This document shows, piece after piece, positions 1 through 5,182 of a stretch of 6,808 nt of DNA (positions are counted from its first letter, which is position 1; every line of letters starts with the position of its first letter). The notes beneath the pieces are model-generated. The model was not told where the DNA came from, did not search any database, and was given only the letters and a program-made list of their open reading frames with translations. The position numbers were made by a program, and so were the translations under genes. This DNA comes from Clostridiaceae bacterium. GTDB lineage: Bacteria > Bacillota > Clostridia > Saccharofermentanales > UBA5734. The stretch covers positions 1 to 6,808 of the forward strand of contig JAAYKS010000170.1 of assembly GCA_012522285.1 (NCBI GenBank), written 5' to 3'.

Positions 1-1
1 A

Positions 2-6
2 GAGGA
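2..6 (+). promoter_or_regulatory. Ribosome binding site of the DUF3048 gene
   Basis: GAGGA at the window edge lies 5 bases before the ATG at 12 and 8 bases before the ATG at 15. The spacing slightly favours the second ATG. The two starts differ by only one Met. Confidence 0.6.
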
Positions 7-11
7 CAGAC

Positions 12-1157
12 ATGATGACGGATGTTACAAAAACCCGTAAAACGGTTTTTCAGGGGTTTGTGCTGATGCTGGCGCTCCTGTTCGCAACCGGGTGCGGCAA
101 AGCCGCGCCACAGGAAACGACCGGAGAATCGCGGGCACAAAGCACAACCCTTACAGTCTCCACCACCACCGCCTCCACCACCCGACAGCCGACTGCGACG
201 CCCATGCCGACGAGGGTTCCGGTCAACATGAATCCGCTCACCGGGCAGTATTCGATGGATCCGGAAAACGCAGGCAAACGGCCGGTCGCGATCATGTTCA
301 GCAACATTCAGGTGGCCCTGCCGCAGCTGGGAATCGGCAGCGCGGACCTGTACTACGAGATGGTGGTCGAAAGCGGATACACCCGCCTCATGGCATTGTT
401 CGCAGACGCGAACACCATCCCGGAGGTCCTGAGCATCCGGAGCACGCGTGACAGTTTTGTCGACGTCGCCATGGGACACGACGCCGTCCTCGTCCATTTC
501 GGCGCTTCGGTGCTGTGCTGGGACTACATGGCCAGAGAGGGCATCCAGACACTGGATCTGCAGTTTTACGCGGCCGGCTGCTGGCGGGATCCCCAAGTCG
601 CCGCCGAACGGGGGGCGGAGCACAGTGTCAAAACCAATGCCGAGCTGGTGACCGCCGCGATTCCCGGAAAAGGGTTGCGCGGCACACTGTCGGAAGACGC
701 CCAGCTCCCCTTCACCTTCCGTCACCCCGAATCGTTCGTCCCGGCGGACGGGGCGGACTGCGAGTCCTTCTCCGTTCCGTTCACCGCCTGGTCGACCAGC
801 CCGACCGCGGGATTCGATTATGACGATACGACCCGCACGTATGCCAAATCGCAGTACGGCGGACTCCACATCGACGGGACGACCGGTGAGCCGATCCGGG
901 TCACAAACGTCCTGGTGCTGTTTACCACCATATATCCGCTCGATCCCTATGGACATGTGGCGGCGCGCCTGACGGAAGGCGGAGAAGGGTATTACCTTTC
1001 CGGCGGCAAACTCCAGGAAATTCGCTGGGACAAGGGCGGGATCTACGACCCGCTGGTCTACACCACGCTGGACGGCGAAACGCTGACGCTCAACGCCGGC
1101 AAGACGTACGTATGCATCCTGACGTCGGAGATGCAGGGAAACGTCCAATATAAGTAG
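12..1157 (+). CDS. DUF3048 domain-containing lipoprotein (YerB-like)
   Basis: This is a predicted membrane-anchored extracytoplasmic lipoprotein of 381 residues whose biochemical role is unknown. A hydrophobic segment at about residues 12-27 ends in ATGC, so Cys28 is the probable lipidated residue (the fit is acceptable, though Leu is more usual at -3). Residues 35-70 form a Thr/Ser/Pro-rich linker, as expected for a tether. The DUF3048 N-terminal domain follows from about residue 73, with the family signatures NPLTG (74-78), RPVAIMFSN (90-98), ADLYYEMVVESGYTR (111-125) and SIRSTRD (141-147). The C-terminal DUF3048 domain (about 270-375) has DPYGH, an aromatic-rich strand region and NAGKTYV (361-367). 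The start is one of two adjacent ATGs. GAGGA at bases 2-6 lies 5 bases before the first and 8 before the second, so the ATG at 15 may be the real start. The gene converges on smpB. Its length is normal for the family and nothing looks broken. The promoter lies outside the window. Confidence 0.93.
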   Translation: MMTDVTKTRKTVFQGFVLMLALLFATGCGKAAPQETTGESRAQSTTLTVSTTTASTTRQPTATPMPTRVPVNMNPLTGQYSMDPENAGKRPVAIMFSNIQVALPQLGIGSADLYYEMVVESGYTRLMALFADANTIPEVLSIRSTRDSFVDVAMGHDAVLVHFGASVLCWDYMAREGIQTLDLQFYAAGCWRDPQVAAERGAEHSVKTNAELVTAAIPGKGLRGTLSEDAQLPFTFRHPESFVPADGADCESFSVPFTAWSTSPTAGFDYDDTTRTYAKSQYGGLHIDGTTGEPIRVTNVLVLFTTIYPLDPYGHVAARLTEGGEGYYLSGGKLQEIRWDKGGIYDPLVYTTLDGETLTLNAGKTYVCILTSEMQGNVQYK

Positions 1158-1162
1158 TACGT

Positions 1163-1178
1163 ACAATCGGAAGATTGT
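1163..1178. terminator. Weak hairpin between convergent genes, possible terminator
   Basis: ACAATC, then GGAA, then GATTGT form a perfect 6-bp stem with a 4-base loop in the 27-base gap between the DUF3048 stop and the smpB stop. On the plus strand it is followed by TCTGGTTT, a poor U-tract. On the minus strand no U-run follows. The stem has only two G-C pairs, so it would be weak. It is the only inverted repeat I see in this gap. Its position suits a shared terminator, but its strength does not. Confidence 0.3.
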
Positions 1179-1184
1179 TCTGGT

Positions 1185-1661
1185 TTAGTCGTCCCGTCTG
1201 GACGTTTTGATGCGCTGTGCGATCACGCGGTCGGATTCCCGTTTGGCTTCCGCGTCCCGCTTGTCGTAATTTTTCTTGCCCTTGGCCAGCGCGATTTCGA
1301 CTTTGACCCGGCCGTTGAGAAAATACAGGCGGGTCGGAACCAGGGTCAGCCCGTCCTGCTTGACCCGTCCGTACAGCCGGGCGATCTCCCGCTTGTGTGC
1401 CAGCAGTCGCCGGGTGCGCAACGGGTCTTTGTTGAACCGATTGCCTTGTTCATATGGGCTGATATGCATCCCGTGCAGCCAGAGCTCCCCGTTGTCGACT
1501 GCCGCATAGCTGTCGCCGAGGTTCACGTGTCCGTTCCGGATGGACTTGACTTCGGTACCGGCCAGTTCTATGCCGGTTTCAAGCCGCTCGAGAATAAAAT
1601 ACTCGTGAAAGGCCTTGCGGTTGTCGGTGATGATTTTAATGCCTTTGGCTGATGCCGCCAT
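1185..1661 (-). CDS. smpB: SsrA-binding protein SmpB (tmRNA partner)
   Basis: SmpB binds tmRNA (SsrA) and brings it to ribosomes stalled on truncated mRNAs, mimicking the anticodon arm during trans-translation in the cytoplasm. The 158-residue length is standard. Family signatures are NRKAFHEYFI (14-23), GTEVKSIRNG (35-44), NLGDSYA (47-53), the RNA-binding stretch NKDPLRTRRLLAHKREI (77-93), LTLVPTRLYF (105-114) and GKKNYDKR (128-135). A basic C-terminal tail (136-158) is expected to enter the mRNA channel. AGGAG at 1673-1677 lies 11 bases before the ATG, just downstream of the tsaD stop. The gap to tsaD is 17 bases, so smpB is the last gene of the uppP-tsaD-smpB unit. The ssrA gene often follows smpB in Bacillota, but here a convergent protein gene follows and no tmRNA is seen in the window. 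Confidence 0.98.
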   Translation of the reverse strand: MAASAKGIKIITDNRKAFHEYFILERLETGIELAGTEVKSIRNGHVNLGDSYAAVDNGELWLHGMHISPYEQGNRFNKDPLRTRRLLAHKREIARLYGRVKQDGLTLVPTRLYFLNGRVKVEIALAKGKKNYDKRDAEAKRESDRVIAQRIKTSRRDD

Positions 1662-1672
1662 AACAAATCGCT

Positions 1673-1677
1673 CTCCT
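1673..1677 (-). promoter_or_regulatory. Ribosome binding site of smpB
   Basis: AGGAG on the minus strand, 11 bases before the smpB ATG. It begins 1 base after the tsaD stop codon (1681-1679), which favours translational coupling of the two genes. Confidence 0.7.
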
Positions 1678-1678
1678 G

Positions 1679-2695
1679 TCAGTCTATGGACGCGGCGGAT
1701 ACCGCGTCGAGGTCCGGTCCGTCCCGTTGTCCGGCCAGATAGGCATGGGTTCCGGCCGCCGCGATCATGGCGGCGTTGTCCGTGCAGAGAATCGCGGGAG
1801 GCCAGTACACGGGTATGGAAACCGCCCGGGCGCGGGTTTCCATAGCCTGCCGCAAAGCCTTGTTTGCACTGACGCCGCCCGCCAGCGCGATCGCCGGGAG
1901 GGACAACCGGACCGCGGCTTCCACCGCGTGCTCCGCCAGCGTATCCACCACCGCATGCTGGAAGCTTGCCGCAAAATCGGATCGCGTCTTCCCTTCCAAG
2001 GCAGGCGCGCCCGTTTGGGCGGCATGGTGGAGGTGGTTGATCGCCGCGGTTTTGAGACCGCTAAACGAAAAGTCCAGGCTTCCCTCCGGGAACCGGGTGC
2101 GCGGAAACCGCCACGCGGCCGGATCCCCTCCCGCGGCGGCTTTTTCGATGTTGGGTCCGCCCGGGTATCCGAGGCCCAGAGCGCGCGCCACTTTGTCAAA
2201 TGCCTCTCCCGCCGCGTCATCCCGCGTGCGGGCGACCAAGGCAAAATCCGCCAGTCCACGGACATGGACCAGATGGCTGTGTCCGCCGGAGGCCACCAGA
2301 CACAGGAACGGGGGTTCCAGGCCGGGATGCGCAAGATAGTTCGCAGCGATGTGGCCGGCGATGTGATGGACACCCACCAGCGGGAGACCCGTAACCGCCG
2401 CCAGCCCTTTGGCCGCGCTGATGCCGACCAGCAGCGCTCCGACCAGTCCGGGACCGCGTGTGACCGCGATCAGGTCCAGATCACTCAGTCGTACGTCGGC
2501 ATCGTCCAGTGCTTTCCCGACGACCGGCAGAATTGCCTCGACATGCTTTCTGGACGCGACTTCCGGCACGACGCCGCCAAACTTGCCGTGAAGCTCGGCC
2601 TGCGACGCGATGACGTTGGACAGGATGGTTTTTCCGTCCAGCACGACCGCGGCAGCTGTTTCGTCACAGGAGGTTTCGATCCCAAGTGTCAGCAT
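1679..2695 (-). CDS. tsaD: tRNA threonylcarbamoyladenosine (t6A) transferase subunit TsaD
   Basis: TsaD transfers the threonylcarbamoyl group from threonylcarbamoyl-AMP to A37 of tRNAs reading ANN codons, working with TsaB and TsaE. Neither partner gene is in the window. The protein is a cytoplasmic ASKHA-fold metalloprotein of the Kae1/TsaD family. With the start chosen here it has 338 residues, the usual bacterial length. Visible motifs are LGIETSCDETA (4-14), the metal-binding HHIAGH with His111 and His115, SGGHSHL (136-142), GLGYPGGP (174-181), FSGLKTA (211-217), the nucleotide-binding LAGGVSANKALR (271-282) and CTDNAAM with Asp306 (304-310). The frame stays open upstream to an ATG at 2752, but the family begins with M-x-x-LGIETSCDETA. 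The longer form would also overlap uppP by 55 bases with no homologous residues. The ATG at 2695 follows the uppP TGA by 2 bases. I see no good Shine-Dalgarno sequence before it, so translation probably depends on coupling to uppP. Confidence 0.98.
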   Translation of the reverse strand: MLTLGIETSCDETAAAVVLDGKTILSNVIASQAELHGKFGGVVPEVASRKHVEAILPVVGKALDDADVRLSDLDLIAVTRGPGLVGALLVGISAAKGLAAVTGLPLVGVHHIAGHIAANYLAHPGLEPPFLCLVASGGHSHLVHVRGLADFALVARTRDDAAGEAFDKVARALGLGYPGGPNIEKAAAGGDPAAWRFPRTRFPEGSLDFSFSGLKTAAINHLHHAAQTGAPALEGKTRSDFAASFQHAVVDTLAEHAVEAAVRLSLPAIALAGGVSANKALRQAMETRARAVSIPVYWPPAILCTDNAAMIAAAGTHAYLAGQRDGPDLDAVSAASID

Positions 2696-2697
2696 GC

Positions 2698-3489
2698 TCA
2701 GAGAACCAGGTGCCATATCGCTTTGTCCAGGACGAGGAACGTCCCCAGACAAGCGACATAAATCGCACAGACGACCATGCCTTTGCGCGTGAGTTTTTTA
2801 AGCATGAACCGCATGCAGAGAAATCCGGAGACCGCGGCCATTGCCACGCCCGCGCCGGTCACGCCCCAGTTGGTTCCCTCCCATCCTCCTCCGTCGCGAA
2901 ACAGCGAAGCCATATCGAGTGCAAATCCACCCAGAATCGCGGGAATGGACAGCAGAAACGAGAACCGGATGGCGGCTTCCCGCTCAATGCCGCGGGATAG
3001 AGCGGCGGTGATGGTGCTACCCGACCGGGACACACCCGGGAGGATGGCAACCGCCTGCGCGATGCCTGTCACCAGAGCGTCCAGCCTCCCGATTTGCGGA
3101 AACAGCCGGTTTCCCGCCCGGAAAAAAAGGTTAACCAGCAGCACCACGGCCGTGATGAAAAACGAAGGTCCCAAAAAGGCGCCGCCAAAGGCTTCTTCGA
3201 TGAAGTCCCCGAACAGCAGTGCCGCAACGACCGCCGGAATCGTACCGACGATCAAAAGTCCTGTCAGCTTGGAGAACGGCCGACGAAGCAACGCGAGGAG
3301 CTCTTTGCGCATGACGACAAAAACCGCCAGCAGCGTGCCCATATGGAGTATGGTCGTGTACGACATGACCTGGTCCTCCTCCAGTCCCAAAATCAGACTG
3401 GATAAGGTCAGGTGACCGGAGCTGCTGACCGGCAAAAACTCTGTGATGCCCTGGATCAGCCCCATCAACAACGACTCCAATATGCCCAT
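2698..3489 (-). CDS. uppP: Undecaprenyl-diphosphatase UppP (BacA family)
   Basis: UppP is an integral membrane phosphatase that dephosphorylates undecaprenyl diphosphate to undecaprenyl phosphate. This regenerates the lipid carrier for peptidoglycan and other envelope polymers, and overproduction gives bacitracin resistance. The 263-residue protein is hydrophobic along nearly its whole length. It carries both family signatures: QGITEFLPVSSSGHL (13-27), with the catalytic Glu17 and His26 region, and PGVSRSGST (151-159), with Arg155. The long membrane segments between and after them (about 74-92, 108-124, 175-195, 210-228, 238-255) fit the BacA fold. The length is normal. Start support is excellent, with AGGAGG 9 bases before the ATG. 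It is the first gene of the operon, followed after 2 bases by tsaD, and is transcribed from an extended -10 promoter that overlaps the divergent hydrolase promoter. Confidence 0.98.
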   Translation of the reverse strand: MGILESLLMGLIQGITEFLPVSSSGHLTLSSLILGLEEDQVMSYTTILHMGTLLAVFVVMRKELLALLRRPFSKLTGLLIVGTIPAVVAALLFGDFIEEAFGGAFLGPSFFITAVVLLVNLFFRAGNRLFPQIGRLDALVTGIAQAVAILPGVSRSGSTITAALSRGIEREAAIRFSFLLSIPAILGGFALDMASLFRDGGGWEGTNWGVTGAGVAMAAVSGFLCMRFMLKKLTRKGMVVCAIYVACLGTFLVLDKAIWHLVL

Positions 3490-3498
3490 AGTGCCCTT

Positions 3499-3504
3499 CC
3501 TCCT
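3499..3504 (-). promoter_or_regulatory. Strong ribosome binding site of uppP
   Basis: AGGAGG on the minus strand, 9 bases before the uppP ATG (3489-3487). It is the best Shine-Dalgarno match in the window and fixes the uppP start. Confidence 0.85.
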
Positions 3505-3518
3505 CTGCCGAAAGCCAA

Positions 3519-3548
3519 TTCATTCTATCACAAATGGGGTAATATAAT
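3519..3548 (+). promoter_or_regulatory. Predicted promoter of the hydrolase-fold gene
   Basis: A perfect TATAAT -10 box lies at 3543-3548. The best -35 is TTCATT at 3519-3524, giving an 18-base spacer; the match to TTGACA is moderate. Transcription would start near 3555, about 29 bases before the ATG at 3584. Both hexamers overlap those of the opposite-facing uppP promoter. Confidence 0.55.
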
Positions 3549-3550
3549 GG
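3522..3550 (-). promoter_or_regulatory. Predicted promoter of the uppP-tsaD-smpB operon
   Basis: On the minus strand TAGAAT (3527-3522) is preceded by TGA (3530-3528), giving the extended -10 element TGATAGAAT. A poor -35 (CCATTA, 3550-3545) stands 17 bases upstream. Weak -35 boxes are common with extended -10 promoters. Transcription would start near 3515, leaving about a 25-base leader before uppP that includes the AGGAGG. This is motif reading only, with no measured start site. Confidence 0.55.
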
Positions 3551-3570
3551 ATACGCCCCGTCGTGGGCAA

Positions 3571-3579
3571 AGGCAGGTG
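3571..3579 (+). promoter_or_regulatory. Ribosome binding site deciding the hydrolase start
   Basis: AGGCAGGTG contains two partial Shine-Dalgarno cores, AGG ending 10 bases and AGGTG ending 4 bases before the ATG at 3584. Nothing comparable precedes the GTG at 3563, so the downstream ATG is favoured. Confidence 0.5.
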
Positions 3580-3583
3580 TGAG

Positions 3584-4636
3584 ATGACGTCAAGATCGGT
3601 CAGACAGGTGGCACGGGCCCCCAAAACCACCCCCAGATATGTGCGGATTCTGGCCGCGCTGCTCACGGTGATCGCGTTGGCCGTGGTCGCGGTGGCCGCG
3701 TCCTCTCTGCTCGCCGCCCGGAAGCTGATGGGAGCCCCCAAAAAGGCACTGGGCAGTTATTCCAGCACCATCATGCCTCCCTTCTCGCTCGCGGGGTTTC
3801 GCTCGCTGGACGGGCAGACGCAACTCGTGGGCTGGCTGTTCCAGCCCGAGTCCGAGTCGCACGGCACGGTGGTGATGGTGCATGCGGCAGGCGCCAACCG
3901 GCTGCAATTCGATGCCGACACCCTGATGCTTTACGACTTCTTTATCAAACGCGGATACGGGGTATTGTCCTTTGATCTGAGCCACGCGGGTGAATCCGAC
4001 GGGGAGTTCACCACGTACGGATACAACGAGTGGGAAGACGTCATCGCCGCCCTGGATTATGCCTGGCGGAACTCGGTCAGTGACCATTTGCTGTTGTTTG
4101 GATGGGGAACCGGGTGTGCGGCCAGCCTGCTCGCGGTCAACCACATTCCCGTCCCCGGCGTAGATCGGCAGACCATTCTCCCGGGAGACGACTCGGAGCG
4201 GGCACGCATGCTGCGCGAACTCCCCTTTGACCGGGACGACATCAAGGCCGTTATGCTGGATGGGGTGGCGGCGTCCCCCGACGCCTATATCAGGGCCGGT
4301 TTGACCGACAGTGCCATCGATCGGATCCTCATGCGCAAAACCGTTCCGGTGGCGGTCCGGCTCTCCTCGAGATCCGAGGGAAAGACCAGCCTGATCCCCA
4401 TATTGTCACAAGTGCAGTGGCCGGTATATCTCGTGGGGACCGAAGGCCCGGATGCCACATCGGGGCCGGGCGTCGAGGTGCTCCTGGAAGAGCGGATGCG
4501 GCTCCACCCCGACAGCACCATGCACTTCCCCGCGGAGGGATCCGGGTTTCTGGAATCCTTTCCAGACGACCCCGACACCTATCTCGCGCGGCTGTCGGAT
4601 TTCTTTCGCCGATTCCTCGATCCCGAAGCTTCCTGA
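3584..4636 (+). CDS. Membrane-anchored alpha/beta-hydrolase-fold protein, probably catalytically inactive
   Basis: The substrate is unknown. A basic N-terminus (residues 1-21) and one hydrophobic segment (about 22-46) form a signal anchor, which puts the main domain outside the cytoplasm. The rest follows the single-domain alpha/beta hydrolase plan: a strand TVVMVHAAGANR (95-106) at the oxyanion-hole position, GYGVLSFDLSHAGESDG (124-140), the nucleophile elbow LLFGWGTGCAASLL (170-183), IKAVMLDG (220-227), VYLVGTEG (281-288) and a C-terminal helix DTYLARLSDFFRRFL (331-345). The family has GWSxG at the elbow; here Gly175 replaces the Ser. The acid position reads GTEGPD, and the position expected for His reads EGSGF, so all three triad residues seem absent. 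Residues 186-219 are a probable insertion between the elbow and the next strand. The frame also has a GTG at 3563. I prefer ATG 3584 because AGGTG lies at 3575-3579 and the predicted transcript start leaves almost no leader before the GTG. The gene ends 4 bases from dut. Confidence 0.85.
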   Translation: MTSRSVRQVARAPKTTPRYVRILAALLTVIALAVVAVAASSLLAARKLMGAPKKALGSYSSTIMPPFSLAGFRSLDGQTQLVGWLFQPESESHGTVVMVHAAGANRLQFDADTLMLYDFFIKRGYGVLSFDLSHAGESDGEFTTYGYNEWEDVIAALDYAWRNSVSDHLLLFGWGTGCAASLLAVNHIPVPGVDRQTILPGDDSERARMLRELPFDRDDIKAVMLDGVAASPDAYIRAGLTDSAIDRILMRKTVPVAVRLSSRSEGKTSLIPILSQVQWPVYLVGTEGPDATSGPGVEVLLEERMRLHPDSTMHFPAEGSGFLESFPDDPDTYLARLSDFFRRFLDPEAS

Positions 4637-4640
4637 CGGA

Positions 4641-5150
4641 TCAGCGGACGCCTGAATGCCCGAATCCGCCTCCCCGATCATTTCCGACTTCCCTGACGGA
4701 GCCGGTCTCTTCCCAGCGGATGGTTTCGACCTTCGCCAGCACCATCTGTGCGATCCGGTCGCCGACGCGGACGCGGTAAGCGCCGGGCTGGTTCCCTTTG
4801 GTGTCCAACGTCCACGGTTCACCGGGTTCGTCCGAACCGGACGAGCCGCTGTTCGACAGGAGCACACACACCTCGTCCCGGAACCCGGAGTCGATCGTCC
4901 CCGGGCTGTTGGGCACTCGGAGCGGCGTATGCAGCGACAACCCGCTCCTGGGCCGGATCTGGATTTCGTATCCGACCGGAATCGCCAGCCGCAGACCGGT
5001 CGGAACCGCGACGGTCTGTCCGGGCTCGATGACGCAGGTCTCGGCAGCCCGCAGGTCCATGCCCGCGTCCCCCGGATGTGCATAAAAGGGCAAAGAGGCC
5101 TCCGCCCGACAACGTTCGATGTGGATGGCCACGTCTGAAAGTTCTGTCAT
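4641..5150 (-). CDS. dut: Deoxyuridine 5'-triphosphate nucleotidohydrolase (dUTPase)
   Basis: This trimeric all-beta dUTPase hydrolyses dUTP to dUMP and diphosphate. It keeps uracil out of DNA and supplies dUMP for thymidylate synthesis in the cytoplasm. All five family motifs occur in order: DAGMDL (28-33), PRSGL (67-71), GTIDSGFRDEV (84-94, catalytic Asp87), GDRIAQMVL (130-138) and the C-terminal P-loop-like arm RGGGFGHSG (159-167). Two points are unusual. Motif III has Phe90 where the sugar-stacking Tyr normally is. The segment between motifs III and IV (about residues 100-125, SGSSGSDEPGEPW and following) is longer than in compact dUTPases and polar. The protein has 169 residues, slightly long for that reason. 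GAGGA lies 10 bases before the ATG. The gene starts 20 bases after the U32 gene and is probably co-transcribed with it. A DCD-type deaminase is excluded by motif III and the C-terminal arm. Confidence 0.97.
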   Translation of the reverse strand: MTELSDVAIHIERCRAEASLPFYAHPGDAGMDLRAAETCVIEPGQTVAVPTGLRLAIPVGYEIQIRPRSGLSLHTPLRVPNSPGTIDSGFRDEVCVLLSNSGSSGSDEPGEPWTLDTKGNQPGAYRVRVGDRIAQMVLAKVETIRWEETGSVREVGNDRGGGFGHSGVR

Positions 5151-5182
5151 TGTAATGTCGTCCTCACATTCTATTGTAATGT
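5149..5182. repeat. 10-base direct repeat spanning the U32/dut junction
   Basis: ATTGTAATGT occurs at 5149-5158 and at 5173-5182, a 24-base period. On the minus strand one copy covers the last codons and first stop base of the U32 gene, and the other overlaps the dut start codon. The surrounding bases 5149-5210 are AT-rich compared with the rest of the window. Confidence 0.65.
5161..5165 (-). promoter_or_regulatory. Ribosome binding site of dut
   Basis: GAGGA on the minus strand, 10 bases before the dut ATG and 5 bases after the stop codon of the U32 gene. It supports the chosen start and coupling of the two genes. Confidence 0.6.

Noticed and set aside
1158..1184. A tmRNA (ssrA) gene next to smpB
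   Set aside because: The gap is only 27 bases and the next region is the DUF3048 coding sequence, so no room exists for one here.
2696..2752. N-terminal extension of TsaD to the ATG at 2752
   Set aside because: The extra 19 residues overlap uppP, match nothing in the family, and the canonical TsaD N-terminus begins at the ATG at 2695.
1727..2761. A 344-codon plus-strand open frame antisense to tsaD
   Set aside because: Its translation is Arg/Gly/Gln-rich with no recognisable domain, and it is wholly opposite tsaD, whose motifs are complete. Long antisense frames are expected at this GC content.
3563..3583. GTG start for the hydrolase-fold protein
   Set aside because: No Shine-Dalgarno sequence precedes it, it lies only about 8 bases from the predicted transcript start, and the ATG at 3584 has AGGTG upstream.
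3490..3583. A riboswitch or attenuator in the divergent region
   Set aside because: The leaders on both sides are only about 25-30 bases from the predicted starts, too short for a known riboswitch class, and no strong stem-loop is visible.
4406..5083. A 225-codon minus-strand frame across the hydrolase end and dut
   Set aside because: It lies in a different frame from dut, covers two genes on opposite strands and is Arg/Pro/Ser-rich, so it is a shadow frame.
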